Part shown: piece by piece, positions 21,888 through 34,984 of the stretch
Layout of the letters: each line of letters begins with the position of its first letter
Position numbering within the stretch: the first letter of the stretch is position 1
NCBI GenBank assembly: GCA_026075535.2
Contig: AP026539.1
Location: forward strand, 8,184,001-8,248,000
From: Tricholoma matsutake
Lineage: Eukaryota; Basidiomycota; Agaricomycetes; Agaricales; Tricholomataceae
Length of the DNA: 64,000 nt
Direction: 5' to 3'
Notes under the pieces: model-generated
What the model was told of the DNA's origin: nothing
Databases searched by the model: none
The model's input: the letters and a program-made list of their open reading frames with translations, nothing else
Translations under genes and position numbers: made by a program

Positions 21888-23476
21888 TTAAAGATGAGAA
21901 AACATCATACTCATTCCACCAATCCAATGTCTCCACCACCCATTCATCTTCTCCATCTTTGAACAGCTCCAAGATCGCATGGAAAAAAGCTTCAAGAATG
22001 AATTGGCTGTCTTCAGCTCCCCATTCCTTACAGGAAGACAAAGCAAAATGCATCTAGCAAATTTCAGTTGATTGAGCCACAGAAAAAGAAATGCATACCT
22101 GCACCACAGTGTATCCAATGGTTTCCAGCATCACCTGAGTCAGCCTGTTAAGCTTACCAACCACTGATTTTCTTCTCTTATCCAAGGGCATCCAGAACCC
22201 ATTCCCCAAAAGGATACATTTATATGCCTATAAATCTCAGCACAACATCAAAATGAAGCAAGAATGTGGAACTATGCACCCACAAACACAGTGAGGAATG
22301 GAGTAATCCATACTCGACATCCCATTCCTCATCCTCTGAAGGTAACTCGGCATTGATCTCATCATAGAGAAAGTTGGGGAATTGATCAGCAGTGATCTCT
22401 ACTTCTCTGCTTGTGATCTTCTCTAGAAATCTGGACCAAAGCATTAGAAGATTAAGAATAATGTGTGAAACATACTTTAGATCATTATCAAACTCATAGA
22501 TATATGCTCTGGGACAGAGCGCATGCACCATACCCAGATGGTTGAATCCTTGGCTCGTCTTGTCCCTTGGTACAGGAGGTACTGCAATGTCATCCTGGGC
22601 AAAGAAATCTTGAAGCCCCTCCTTCAACTTATTTGCGTCTTGCTGGCACACACTTTGCAACTCTCATTCCATCTAACTGAAACTATGAGCAGTAACATAA
22701 TAAATGAAATTTCTCACCATGCTGATGAGATCCATGATTGATTCAAAATCATCACTGAAATTGTCAATCATATTCTTGAAGTTTGGGACCTGCAATAAGA
22801 TGCCATGGTAAAGCTTCAGATGGGTGTCTTTATCTTCATCGATGTGGTTCCTAATATTGTAAGTATCATGTATATATGCACCCAATCATGCAAATTTATT
22901 CATCAGAATCCTCATTTTCAATCTGAAAGAAACTGTCCTCTGCTAAACCTATATGAAAGGTTTTGTGGAGATTGATCCACAGCCCATATATGTGTATGAT
23001 CCATTGCCCCACTTTCTTGTAAGCCCTCAATGTTGAAGTTCATTGCATATTCCTAAATGCAGCTCAAATGATAATGCTGACACACATAGAGTAAGCACTT
23101 ACTTTATGATCCCTGGTTTTCTCTTCTTTCTACCAGCTTCTTCCTCCAGCATGTCTTGGAGCAAGGTACAACCTCACTTTTGGGTTTGCCCAGTGTCTTC
23201 TCCTTCTTGGCTGTTATTGTTGATGTTTTCACCATTCTCATAATCTTCCTCTTCATCGCCTTCATCTGATCCTTGTGGAGATGTACACAGAGGCAAAATA
23301 GGTGCTGACAACAACATTGTGGTTCTGGGTGGGAACTTTGTGGCTGCAAGGGTCATGGTGGTGGGCATGAGGATTTGTGCTGGAGCTGGGCATGAGAGCT
23401 TTGAGGAGGAAGGTGATACATAAGGGTTCAGATGTAAATTATTGTTCAACCTGCGATGCACCTGATCATGATCCAT
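21888..23476 (-). pseudogene. Decayed multi-exon gene, DUF6698-like protein
   Basis: Exon-like blocks follow in order on the minus strand. The first starts MDHDQVHRRL (23476) with a low-complexity acidic stretch. Next come AYKKVGQWIIHIYGLWINL, a block with KLYHGILLQVPNFKNMI, another with GFNHLGMVHALCPRAYIY, then EVEITADQFPNFLYDEI and YGLLHSSLCLWV, and finally ILELFKDGEDEW with ETLDWWNE. This order resembles the DUF6698 family found in mushroom-forming fungi, whose function I do not know. Plausible introns separate the blocks. In-frame TGA codons occur in the first (after GQTQK) and second blocks, so the copy is probably dead. It sits head-to-head with a Plavaka fragment and may have travelled with mobile DNA. 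Family naming is from memory. Confidence 0.5.
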
Positions 23477-23580
23477 GTGACAACTTACAAGACCTTAATC
23501 AACAGGTTGAACAAACTTGAACATCATTGACGTGCCTGGAACATTGACTCTGCTTCATGTTACTTCTCCTTCAGATCATC

Positions 23581-24975
23581 ATGGCTCAATGTAACTGGTG
23601 TGGAGCCCCTCTCTCAAGCACAACATCTCAGGCACTCAAAGTACATTGTCTGCACTGCCCCAAGAATGCACCAATGAAATTCAAACAACCAGCATCGCAA
23701 TGTGTCCCTGATACAATCAGGGATTTAGTACAGAAAGGATTGAATCATGAATTTGTGGTAAGATTTATTACTGTTTAACTTTCTAAATGGCTAATTTTGA
23801 ATCAATCATTCAGAAATTAGACATAACCCAGGACTTGGAGACTCAGATGAAGGTTGATTTTAATTTGGACACTGATGCAGTACTTCAGGAGGGACTCAAT
23901 TTTGTTGAGGGCAGCTCAGTGCGAGGTTTTTTCAATTTATAATATGCATACTTGCAAACATTGACCCCCTTGATCAGAAATCTATCATGATGGCTGGAAG
24001 TACTGACAATTTGGACATGATTGCACTTCCTGGGCCCAGGCCAGTCCCACCCCTTGATGTTGTTCAACCTATTGAGCCCATGGAAGAAGACATGAGGATT
24101 TTGATTTAGATAAACCTATTGCTATGCGATGAGCCACTCAGAAGCACCAAATCCCTACTTGATTTGGAAAATCAAGTGATCTTATCCCATCAGTGCAAAT
24201 GGCAGCTCTGAGTACATACAGCCAGGTGATAACACCACAATTGTCCCCCACACCATCTCAGGCATTGTCTCCCTGCGTTTCATGGCCCCCCTCACCCATG
24301 CCATTGGATATCCCCACTCCAAAACCTATGATCCATGAAACAATCCCAAATGAATTTGGTCTATACTGGCACTTTACCACATGGCCCTTTGTTGATCCAG
24401 AGAATGATGTAACTATCGACAATCTTGTTGATGCTCCTACCTTTCTCAATACTACAGACTGTGGCTATCACAAAGCTGAAGAATCCTTTGGACCTGGCAG
24501 CTCATTGTCAAATTCATTTGCTCCATACTGCTACTGTATATCGACTCATGAATTGGTTCTACCAGGCTGGCTTGAAAACACTCAATGATGTTGATAGCCT
24601 TGTTCATGACGTCATTCTTGCTCCTGACTTCACTGCCAACCACCTCCAGAATTTTAGTGCCAGTTCTGAGGCAAAGCAGCTGGATGATAATCTGATGTGT
24701 CCAGCATCAGATGGCTGGCAAGAGAGCTCTGTGAAAATTCAGCTTCCCAAGACTAGAGCAAGATATGCCCATGAAGATGATGCACCAGAGGCAGAAATTC
24801 CTGGTGTTCTTCACTGAGACTTGCTCCAGTTGATCATCTCTGTGTTCAAAGACCCATCTTTTGAAGCTTTTCACTTGAAGGGATTTATGGAGCTCTGGAA
24901 GCCATCATCTGATGAGCCTGTTGAGGAAATTTTTGGTGAGGCCTATGCATCAGAGGCATTTCATGAGATGACATA
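23581..24975 (+). pseudogene. Plavaka-type transposon fragment (5' part of transposase gene)
   Basis: Starting at ATG 23581, a small zinc-finger-like N-terminus is seen (CNWCGAP...HCLHCPKN), then a probable intron after position 23,758. Further on come HETIPNEFGLYWHF and WPFVDPENDV. The next block reads NWFYQAGLKTLNDVDSL, HDVILAPDF, SDGWQESSVKIQLP and EIPGVLH, followed by DLLQLIISVFKDPSF. This matches the N-terminal portion of Plavaka transposases as I remember them. The frame shifts between 24,500 and 24,560, and a TGA follows GVLH at 24,815-24,817. The catalytic part is absent, so this is a truncated, inactive copy. Confidence 0.65.
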
Positions 24976-25818
24976 GTATGAATTCAAAAGCTAGAGACTA
25001 CTAAAATACAAAGTGGTGTGATAATGTGATCATGATGATGACTAAGAGGTGGTTGTAACATCGTTACACTATCTCATTCTAAGAAAAAAAATCTTGGACT
25101 CCCTCATGGAATAAAATCTTGCCATACAAAGGAGAATTTTCAATTGTTATGACAGATGGCCAAAAGCATTTGAGACTTTGAAGATGACCAAGTCATCCAT
25201 CAAGGGACTTACAACAGGAGGATTTATAATTAGCATTGGTTGACAAACTGACAAGATCAGAACACCAATAGTTTTTGAAAACAACAGGCACACCTAACCT
25301 GCAATAACAGATAACAACTTAAACTTCTTGAATCATATATATATATCCATTTTATACCTCTTACATTAGCCCTGAATATTGCATGAAAAGTGAAGTAACA
25401 CATACGACTGGTTAGCTTTGCTTGCAACATGCTTATTGGAATTGCCTCGCATATATAAAGTCAAATTGAAGTTCAAATAAAGCCAAACACACAAATGGCT
25501 TCAATCACCTTCCTTTTTTAGAGATTTTGAGGTGTGGGAGACAGCAGGAGCAAGGTGACCAGAAACATCCTGATACTTAAAACACCAACCATGCACAGGT
25601 CGCAGATGTGCAATGTAGGAACACATTGACATGCCAGAGATGAGAAGGAATACAATATTGCTGAGTGGTGGGTTTGCATTCGAAAACTATGAAGAACGTA
25701 AGCAATTAGGATAACTGAATGCAGGGAGTGCTGTGGTGATGCAAGATGCGTAAATCATAAAGATAAGAATCAATACTTTGCTGGCCCTCCAACCAAGCAA
25801 AGTGCCCTTGATAACTAT
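24976..25818. other. Intergenic region downstream of HSP60, no gene
   Basis: No supported coding frame. An (AT)n tract lies near 25,335. The last ~100 bp would contain the HSP60 3'UTR. Confidence 0.4.
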
Positions 25819-27731
25819 TTAGAAGCCGCCCATGCCGCCCATGCCACCCATACCTCCACCCATAGCACCTGCACCTGCCTTCTCCTCCTCCGGTGCATCA
25901 ACGACACAGCATTCGCTCGTAGTCAGTAGACTAGCCACCCCACTTGCATCCACCAATGCCGTCCTAACGACCTTCAACGGATCTACAATGCCGCTCTTAA
26001 TCATATCCGTATACTCGCCTCTCGCAGCATCATAGCCCCAGGTGAACATAGCCTCCGAACCATACTGCTTCAACAGCGTGCCAACAATCACACTAGACTC
26101 TTCGCCAGCGTTGTCCAAGATGGCGCGGGCAGGGTTCGTCAGCGCCCTACGGATGATAGCCACCCCAAGCTCTTGGTCAAAGTTCTGCGTGGGAATAGCC
26201 TTGGCGTCGGGGGACACGGGGGCGCTTGCAGATCCGCTACCAGGAGAGGTAGTAGCGAGCAATAAGCTGGCTTTGAGGAGAGCAACACCACCGCCGGGGA
26301 GTATTCCTTCCTCGACGGCGGCACGTGTCGCGTTCAGTGCATCCTCGTATCGATCTTTCTTTTCCCCAACTTCAACTTCGCTTGAGCCCCCAACCTTGAT
26401 GACAGCTACACCGCCACTGAGCTTGGCGAGACGTTCTTGAAGTTTGGAACGATCGAAATCAGACGTGGTGGGGTCAGCAATGAGTGCGCGGATCTGTTCA
26501 CAGCGGGCTTGAATGGCGTCTTTTGACCCGTCGCCATTGAGAACGATCGTGTCCTCCTTGGTAGTTGTGATGGATCCTGTAGATCCGAGGAGGTCAATGG
26601 TGGCGCGCTCCAGTTTAATATCGAGCTCGTCTGTGAAAACTGTGCCGCCAGTAAGAATAGCGAGATCGCCAAGGATGGATTTGCGGTTGTCGCCGAAGCC
26701 CGGCGCTTTGACGGCGACAACTTGCAGTTGGCCACGGAGCTTGTTCAGAATGCAGGCTGCCAGTGCCTCGCCGTCGATGTCCTCTGCGATGATTACGAGG
26801 GGCCGACGAGCTTGTGCAGCGGCTTCAAGCGAGGGCAATATGTCTTGTAAAAGGGAGATCTTCTTCTCGCTAAGCAAAATGAGAGGCTTCTCAAATTCAA
26901 CCTTTTGAGCCTTGACATCCGTGATGAAGTACGGTGAAATGAAGCCGCGGTCGAAGCGCATGCCTTCAGTGATCTCGATCTCGTCCTCGATCGTGCGGCC
27001 TTCTTTGACAGTAATGACGCCCTCTTTGCCCACTTTTTCCATGGCTTGGGCAATGAGGTTGCCGACGTGGAGGTCACCATTGGCCGAGATGGTAGCGACT
27101 TGTGCGATCTCAGCGGTGGTGGTGATGGTTTTAGTATGTGCAGAAAGGTACTCAACAACGCGGTCAACAGCTGCTTGAGAGCCGCGACGAAGGTCCATGG
27201 GATTACACCCGGCTGCTACGTTCTTTACACCTTCGGAATATATGGCCCTTGCCAGGACTGTGGCGGTGGTTGTGCCGTCTCCAGCCATCTCGTTAGTCTT
27301 CTGTGCGACGTCTTGGACAAGACGAGCACCAAGATTCTCAAACTTGTCTTTGAGAGTTATTGACTTGGCAACAGTGACACCATCTCGATTTGTAGTAAAT
27401 GAGACGACAGTTTAGCACGGACAAGGAGGATTTATGCTCACCCTTGGTGATTTTAGGACCACCGAACGACTGTTCAATGATGACATTGCGTCCTAGGAGA
27501 TGTGTTATGTTAAACTTGATAGGAAACCAAATCTAGTTCGTGTAACTCACCTTTGGGGCCCAAAGTAACGCTGACAGCATTTGCAAGAACGTCGACACCC
27601 TTGAGAATGCTGGCTCTGCCCTCGTTCGAAAACTTGATCTCCTTGTGAGCGCCACGTATCAAAGTTGGCTTTGGTGCGTTGGCGACTGCACGACGGAGAG
27701 ACCTGGATGTAGTGGTCGACAGACGATGCAT
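25819..27731 (-). CDS. HSP60: Mitochondrial chaperonin HSP60 (GroEL family)
   Basis: Exons 27731-27551, 27492-27442 and 27383-25819 join in frame to 598 residues, as expected for fungal HSP60. It folds imported proteins in the mitochondrial matrix as a ring complex with HSP10. The N-terminus is Arg/Ser/Thr-rich ([16 protein letters not shown]), a typical matrix-targeting presequence. Signatures seen: [11 protein letters not shown] across splice 1, DGVTVAK across splice 2, the ATP-binding [23 protein letters not shown], and the C-terminal Gly-Met repeat tail ending GGMGGF. A short insertion after LLLATT (Gly/Ser/Ala/Pro-rich) is longer than I expect in the family. Introns are 58 nt each. The start is 131 bp from the likely SIN3 start on the other strand. 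Confidence 0.97.
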
Positions 27732-27862
27732 TTCTTGTTGAGAGATGGATGGAAGTTCGAGAGAAAAAGTTTTCTAACAAACCAAATTTAATGCAGTTAG
27801 TCACGTGGACAGGAAATTTAATTGATCGGCGCACAGACCTTGTCCACAACATCCGCAACGGC
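27732..27862. promoter_or_regulatory. Short bidirectional promoter between HSP60 and SIN3
   Basis: Only 131 bp separate the two divergent start codons if SIN3 starts at 27863. In-frame ATGs for SIN3 also occur at 27749 and 27791, which would shrink the gap to 17 or 59 bp. No heat-shock element could be called with confidence. Confidence 0.5.
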
Positions 27863-30800
27863 ATGGACAGCGAGGTCGACGCTAAACCACAGGATGAAAG
27901 CACACAGAATGCATCCATAGAGAACACAGCAGTGGCTGTCACTACCGCAGTCTCCACAGAAACAGCCAACGTGCACAATGCAGGGATCCTTTCAGCAGTC
28001 GTGGAAGAGCCTTCACAACTACCCGAAGAAATACCTACGTCGCCCTTGCTACCAAACCCGATGGCTGTAGATGACTATGCACCCGCTGCATGTCCTTCAT
28101 TAATCTCCAGAAGAACATCTCCAGTCGATCCTCAAGGCTATAGTTCTATAGAACGCCCCTTGAATGTTACAGATGCCTTGAGCTACCTTGACGCCGTCAA
28201 GGTACAGTTCCATGACCAGCCAGACGTCTATAACCATTTTCTGGACATCATGAAAGAGTTTAAGAATGAACTGTGAGTTTTATTATCACTTGTCTGTGAA
28301 AACATGTGTTGCTATCATGGAGATTTGGGTTTGAAGACGCTGAAATGTTTATTTTCTTCACAGCATTGACACACCCGGCGTGATCAAGCGCGTATCTCAT
28401 CTTTTCAATGGGCATCCATCTCTCATTCAAGGCTTCAACACTTTCCTTCCGATCGGTTACCGCATCGAGTGTTCAACAGACGCAGATAACTCCAATTACA
28501 TTACCGTCACTACCCCAACTGGTACGACAATGCAGACGACGAATAATGGACCCGATAAAGGACCTATTCTCTGGTCAACAAGTCAGCAACCCGGTGGTTA
28601 TCCTTTGGATGCGGCTTCTCTTGGTATCTATCCGTTTTCACTATTCTTGCGTGCACTAATCAATCGTCATCGCAATTGGCGATTAACTCTATGTAGGCAT
28701 GCACCCTTCGGTTCAGTCTCCCGATCCTAGGACGTACAGCGTGGACGGACAAGCGATAGAACCTGCTGTCCAATATGTCCAGAAGATCAAACAACGCTGT
28801 GATCCAGAGACATATCGACAATTCTTGGATATCTTGTCCAAGTATCATTCAAGGCCTGATTCGATCGATGAGGTAATTTAATCGCTTAACACGGGCGATA
28901 AAGAGACTAAAACGTGCTCCAGGAAGAAGTCTCTAAGCAGATCGCCAGGCTGTTCAAAGACGCTCCAGATTTGCGGTCAGATTTTCGAATATTCATGTCT
29001 GATCGAAGTCAACAGCTGCTGGAGGATCCTTCTGTCTTTGTTACCCCACCAGGCGAAGGACAAACGCAGAAAGGCACTCCTGTAGCCGACGTGAAAGGGA
29101 AGCGTAAACTTGATATTACGAACAGTGTACCTCAGAAGAGGAAGAGGAAAGTGATCGAGAGAGAGCGGGAGCGGGGGGAAACTGTCAATATAAAGTCAAG
29201 TTCTACTGTTAACAGCAAAGTGAGTCGTTCTATGCGTGTTGGTTATCTAGTCTTTCAGGTTAATATCCAATCAAGAAATCTAAGCATACTCCTGGTCAAG
29301 ATTTGACACCAGTATCATACAATAAGCATACAGCACTTTCTCCTCCTCGTCGATCAGCCCCACTATCCCAGCCTTCTAGACCACCTGCGACTGACGACGA
29401 CGCTCAGTTTTTTGATCGTGTCAAACGCGTCCTGGACAGCCGCGAGACCTACAATGAGTTTCTGAAGGTTGTCAATCTTTTCACGCAAGGATATATCGAC
29501 ACCGCTCGATTGGTCAAAGAGAGTCGCAACTTTTTGGGCGAGGGTGAACTAATGAAACAATTCAGAGATATTCTTGGGTGGAATGAGATGAAGGAGAGGG
29601 AGCACTTCCTGGCGGAGCGACAGTCATCAAATGGATGGACTCGGCCTGTCGTTGCTGGGCTTTACGAGATACCGGGCCGTGCAGATTTGAAAGTTCAATA
29701 TGGGAGTTACCGCAAGTTACCTGAATCTGCGAGTATCCTGTTTCTGATCCCTTAACACACATTCTAACCTCTGTTTAGGAGGCCAATGTGGCTTGCTCGG
29801 GCCGCGATGAGATGTGCCGCTCTGTTTTAAATGACGTATGGGTATCTCATCCTGCGTGGGCCAGCGAGGATCAGGGATTCATTGCTCACAAGAAGAATAT
29901 ATACGAGGAGGCACTTCATCGGAGTGAGGAGGAGCGTCACGAGTATGATTTCCACATCGAGGCTATCGTTCGAACCATCGCCATGCTTGAGCCCATCAAC
30001 AACAAGATCGCACAACTGAGTCCAGAGGAGCAAAGAGTCTTCAAGCTGAAACCGAACCTAGGCGGATCTGGGAAGAGCATCCATCACCGGGTAGTGAAGA
30101 AGATATATGGCAGAGAGGCGGGATTGGAAGTACTGCAGGCGATGCAGGATACACCCGCATTGGCAATACCGGTAGTGCTCCAACGACTGAAGCAGAAGGA
30201 GGAGGAGTGGAAAAGGGCGCAGAGGGAGTGGAACAAGGTGTGGCGGGAGGTGGACGCGCGGAATTTTACCAAGAGCTTGGATCATCAAAGCATCTTTTTC
30301 AAGATGGAGGACAAGAAGGCTATCATGACCAAAGCATTCGTTAACCAAATTGAAGCTGCGAGAGAGGAGCAGATGGCAAAGCGGGCGTCGTTGATCGACC
30401 CCTTGTTTGCCCGGACACGGCCTCGGCATCAACTCGAGTTTTCCTTTGACGACACGCGAGTCCTGCAGGACGCCCTGAAGCTAACGTTTTCGTTCTTGGA
30501 CCGTACGCAGGCGCAGATCAATTTTGCCGATCGAAAACGGATTGAGAGCTTCCTTCGTTCTTTTGTGCCATCGTTCTTCATGCTTGATCCCGTCGCTTTC
30601 AATTCTGCTTTTGTCGTCGTCCAAGAGACCATGGACAGCGATATGAGTGACGACCTCGCGAGTGTCCAAGATGATGTGGAGGTCTCTTCTACTGCAAGCG
30701 GAAGCTCGAGGGCTGGTAGGAATGGACGGAAGAGCGGAGCTAATATGTCCTCTGGAGGTGATCTGCGGAAGAAGTTGCTGAAGAGCGAGCAAGCGAAGTC

Positions 30801-32153
30801 GACGAGTAGGAAAACGAGGGCGCAAGACGCTGCTTCCCCTTCGATTTCACGTTTCGCTTCTCCTGCACCAGTCGAAGAAGAATTGCGAAATGATCCTCTT
30901 CTGGCTCAAGGCCGAAGATTATCAAGGAGGAACATCTTCTTCACCAATACTATTTTCTATACTCTGCTACGGTTGCTTGAGGTAAGCTTTCGTTGTGCTG
31001 CAATATTTATAAATGTAATATATTTGTTAGGTGTTGTACTCCCGGCTAAGCCTTTTCAAAAGCCTGGCAACTAGAATTGCTGCTGAGGGTCATATACGCT
31101 CGAATCCCACAGCTCGTAGTCTGGGTCTGCCTTCTCAAGCAGCCCTGGTACAGTTCGGTGATCGAGAGCTAACGGCGGAGCATTATTATGAGCTGTTTTT
31201 GGAGTCTTGTGAGCGACTGTTTGATAATGAAATCGAACAGCACGCGTTTGAAGACCAAATGAGACTCATGTTTGGCACAAAAGTAGGCACACCTCTTTGC
31301 GAGGGGTAAAATCCATTTGCTGACTCTTTCAACTCAGGAAGCTTATAAGAGCTTTACCATTGACAAACTTATTGGGGCCATCATAAAGCAGGTAAACTTT
31401 CTGACCATAGAAGCTTTGCCTGCGTCGTAATATCCACAATTAGGTACAAACCGTTTTCGGAGACGCGAAAAGTCAGGATCTCCTTGAAATTTTGAAACGA
31501 GAGAGAGCACTCGCTTGCCCGACTACCCAAGATCAGATCAACAGCCGAAGGAACGCCGAAAAAGTCCTGGGACCAGATGAAAACCTTTTTCGGATTGATT
31601 GGGTATGGTGTTTGTTTAGTGAAATATTCAAAGCCAGCTGACTATTGCGCTTAAAGCTTCTGGAATCAAAGACCATGACTGTTCAGTTGATAAGCAAGGA
31701 TGACTCTAGCTTTGACGATTCGGAGGTATTGAGCGGTCGGTGGCAGTCCTATATCGAGTCCTTCGTCTCAGTTAGTCTTATATGGGTGCCCATGTTGTGT
31801 TGTAAGCTGATCGTTTTCGACCTCAGAGCGATACGACCGAAGGTGTATCACCGTCTAAAATCAGGTCTCCTTATTTGCGGAGGTACGACAATTCTATCCC
31901 TTGTAATCGCTGCTGACCACAATGTAGGAATCTCCTGCCTGGCGTTCGCGATATCCAGCCCGATATTGTCACTCGTGACGGTCTTGAAATCAAGATTTGT
32001 GTCCGGACATATCGCCTCTTCTTCGTCTCAAAGACGGAAGACTTTCTATTAAAATTTTCTGGCCAGGAGGAGTCACAGAAAGCCTTGGAACGTCTGAAAG
32101 TACGAAATGAACTTCGCCAGAAATGGTTGGATAATTCGAAGAAAGGGTCATGA
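27863..32153 (+). CDS. SIN3: Transcriptional corepressor SIN3 (paired amphipathic helix protein)
   Basis: Twelve exons: 27863-28272, 28364-28623, 28697-28872, 28923-29219, 29276-29728, 29779-30981, 31031-31282, 31338-31391, 31444-31602, 31657-31770, 31827-31882 and 31928-32153, giving 1,219 residues. SIN3 scaffolds the Rpd3-type histone deacetylase complex in the nucleus. Three PAH repeats are visible: PAH1 ([20 protein letters not shown]), PAH2 ([20 protein letters not shown]) and PAH3 ([18 protein letters not shown]). The histone-deacetylase interaction domain follows ([26 protein letters not shown]), then the SIN3 C-terminal region ([20 protein letters not shown]). A Lys/Arg block (QKRKRKV) may be a nuclear signal. 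Intron 5 must use a GC donor (GCGAGT at 29729) to keep the frame. A LINE sits 75 bp past the stop codon. The start is uncertain between 27749, 27791 and 27863. Confidence 0.95.
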
Positions 32154-32228
32154 TCTTCGTCTGATATTCGTTATTTCGAGGATTCTTTACTTCATGTGTG
32201 ATTTATGTAATCGGCTTGGAGGAAATAT

Positions 32229-32244
32229 ATCTTTAATCGTCTTT
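32229..32244. repeat. Left copy of the LINE target-site duplication
   Basis: The word ATCTTTAATCGTCTTT occurs here and again at 44362-44377, bracketing the LINE. The 22-T run at 32242-32263 is the poly(A) tail of the minus-strand element, so the last three T of the duplicate overlap it. Confidence 0.9.
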
Positions 32245-32443
32245 TTTTTTTTTTTTTTTTTTTGGTGGAGCGTTTCCCACGAGTGGATGGCATTGGGGCT
32301 CTAACAAAGTTACAGTCCCGTTGCCCGCTAGGGGTTCCGAGGATTCTTAGACCTCAGAGAAAGATGGAGAAGTGTATATACCGCGAGGAAATGCATTTAC
32401 GCACAGAGTGTGGGGCTCAGCTGGTTTTGGCGTGAGGGCGGGT

Positions 32444-34213
32444 TTAACCCACGCCCTCTCGCGTCGACCAGCTCCTACCCACTAAAACCCCGCTTACCTC
32501 TGTCCAATTGCTGGGGAGGTCTTCCTCATTCTCGAGGGTATTTTTCCATGTACTTATTACAGCCTTAGTTCGAAGACTTTTTCTCCCATATCTGGGGCTG
32601 GTCATGGAGCAGTCAGTTTCCAGTCGGTTATCCATCGTTTTGTACCATCTATTTCTAATCTCATCTGGTGTATGGGAGTTGTTTTCATTCCGAATCACCC
32701 TCTCGCAGCGTAGTTTCCAGATTAGGTGTGCAGATTCGGATATTAGGATTCTCCATAGTCGGTTTGCCCCGGGGGGGGATTTTCCATCGTTGTTTTTGAA
32801 TTCAGTTAGGGCGCAACTTATGATATTGCCTATCCAGGGTTGTCGCCATTCGAGGCTTTTCTGGGCCCACATTTGTTTGGCCAGTTCCCAGACTTCTTTT
32901 TGTCCAGGGGACTCGCATCGGGTCAGAATATGGTCCATTGTTTCTGGGACACCGCAGTGTGTGCAATCGCATCTGTTTTGAAGTTCTTCACGGAAATTTT
33001 CTTTCAGCCAGTATTCGCCGATTCGGTATGCATTGTGTGCGGCCATCCACAGGAAATAGCGTAAGTTTCTCGAGAAATCTTTGTGTCGGATGGCTTTCCA
33101 GATCTGGTCTTCACTAGGAATTTTTCCAGTTGCGTCTTCCACTTCGTTTTGTATTTGGTCGATCATTTGGGTCGTAGCCCTTCTCTGATGTAAGTTGGAT
33201 TGTGTTTTCTTCTGTCGGATGCCTTGGTATGCTAAGGATTGTGTTAATTTACTTAGCTTCGCGCCTGTTAGCCGAAAGGTTGGTTGGATGGTTAGGTTGA
33301 TTTCATCTGGGTGTTCTTTTTGTGCTCCTAGATTTGCCATTTGGTCTGCTCCCTCGTTTCTTTTGTGTCTAGAGTGGCCTTTGACCCATTGGAGCATAGT
33401 TTTTCCTTTCTTATTTCGGAGGGTCGCGACAGTTGCTTGGAGGATCTTCGCGTTAGCCATTCCTATGTATCCATGGTCTTCGTGTTGGGTCAAATTCTGG
33501 GTGAGTGCAGTGATTGCGTATTTGGAGTCACTCTCAATGTATAGGTTAGGGATTCCATGGGTTTCCTCTACAACAGCTTTGATTGCGGTGAGGTTGGCTG
33601 CTTGATTTGTCTGGGGGAGTGTTGGGGGTAATCGTAGTGATCTGTTCCTTGGGTCTCCTTGGTAGAAGATTCCGGCACCTGCTCGGGCTGTAGTGGTTCC
33701 GGTGTCAAAGGTGGACCCATCTGTTGCAACTATTATGCTGGGCCCGGGTTCAACCTCAGTGTTTACAGCAGCGCCATGCATATCACCTTCGGTGAAGACT
33801 CGGAAAATGTCCTTGATTGTGGCGGCAGTCATTAGGGATGGGGGGAATGCAACCCATTCATTTGGTTCATTTCCAGGGGCATTGGGGGTTATGTGGGGGA
33901 TTTTTGTAGGATTCCACTTGGGCGGTAGGGTTTCCAAAAGGTTTTTGGCGAGCTTTATACAGTCCGAGGGGTGTCCGCAGCCGGTGTTCCGGATGGTTGT
34001 GCATGCATTGCATCTGCAGTACCAGGACTCCTGGTGGCCATCAGTGTTTTGGTAGTTGGCGAGTTTCTCGGTGTCACTCACAGTTGAGATATGGTGTTTC
34101 TCGAGGAGGCATTTGCTGTTTGGGGAGGCTATTAGTTGTCGGATTTTTCGGTCGGCTTGGGTGTGGCCCTGCAACATCTTGAGTGGTGGCGAGGATTTCG
34201 GTTCGTGTTCCAT
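32444..34213 (-). pseudogene. LINE ORF2, 3' part: RNase H domain and C-terminal zinc motif
   Basis: A 589-codon open frame. The RNase H fold is seen as VATDGSTFDTG (first Asp), AGAGIFYQG, YIESDSKYA and VKGHSRHKRNEGADQMAN. The downstream CDCTHCGVPETMDHILTRC is the zinc-binding motif typical of LINE polymerases. The frame is offset from the preceding RT frame by a frameshift near 34,150-34,200, where the upstream frame reads ATTQDVAGPHPSRP and this one continues HTQADRKIRQLIASP. It is the best preserved part of the element. Confidence 0.85.
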
Positions 34214-34738
34214 ATTTCCTTGCAGTGTGGATCATGTTTTTTATTTCTATCGGGTTCTTGTTGTTCAGGTGGTTCCCAGTGTAGGTCTTCCATGTTTGTA
34301 GGAAAATATTTTTTTGGGTTTCAGGTCTGATATTTTGCTCCATTTTAGGTGTATTCATTTTTATTATGGCATCAGCATAGTGCATCCACAGTGCGCGTGA
34401 GGGGCCGAAGTTTAGGTAGCTCTTCAACCACATCAGTTGGATGGCTTCATTTCTGGCTTGAATGTCAAGTAGACCTCTCCCCCCCAGTTCCTTGGGCACC
34501 AGGAGCATACTTTCCTTCACTGGACTCATCTTGTCGCCCCATATGAAGATGCGTATGGTTTTTTGGATTTGTTTTTCTATTGGTTTGGGCATTTGTTGGG
34601 TCTGGGTGAGGTATTGTGTGCAACCACCAACAATTATTTGCACAAGCATTTTTCATCCTTCGATTGTGGGTTTGGAGTGGTCCCAGCCTGCTAGGGCGTT
34701 GTCGATTTTCTCAATGATCGGAGACCAGGGTGTAGCTT
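34074..34738 (-). pseudogene. LINE ORF2, RT thumb/connection segment left of the Harbinger insertion
   Basis: Reading from the Harbinger boundary, the frame gives NAPEATPWSPIIEKIDNALA and then GWDHSKPTIEG, an in-frame TGA at about 34,653, and KMLVQIIVGGCTQYLTQ. IFIWGDK and LGGRGLLDIQARNEAIQ follow, a motif typical of the region after the RT palm in LINEs. The TGA is at a probable former arginine (CGA). It is continuous with the RT frame at 38,903-39,974 once the Harbinger element is removed. Confidence 0.8.
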
Positions 34739-34984
34739 CGGGGGCATTAGTAGCAGTCAGAGTAGACGATTCAACGGCGATTCAGGGTGGTGATTCAACA
34801 GCAATTCAAGGTCCGATTCAACAACTTGAATCAACACTTGAATCGCCCAAATCTTTGAATCATTGAATTGTGTCCAGAGGCGATTCGACATTTTGACTCG
34901 CGATTCACTAAGACGATTCACCCCCCTCACTTTACTATTTCAAATGTACCTTTACTTGTAGTATGTAATCACTTGAGACATCCC

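Noticed and set aside
26042..26908. Plus-strand frames of 131-132 codons across HSP60
   Set aside because: Antisense of a conserved chaperonin; no independent motif.
29732..29733. GT donor for SIN3 intron 5 instead of GC
   Set aside because: Using this GT leaves a phase-1 exon end for which no acceptor restores the frame into [10 protein letters not shown].
32508..34546. Plus-strand frames of up to 157 codons
   Set aside because: All are antisense to the LINE RNase H and RT segments.
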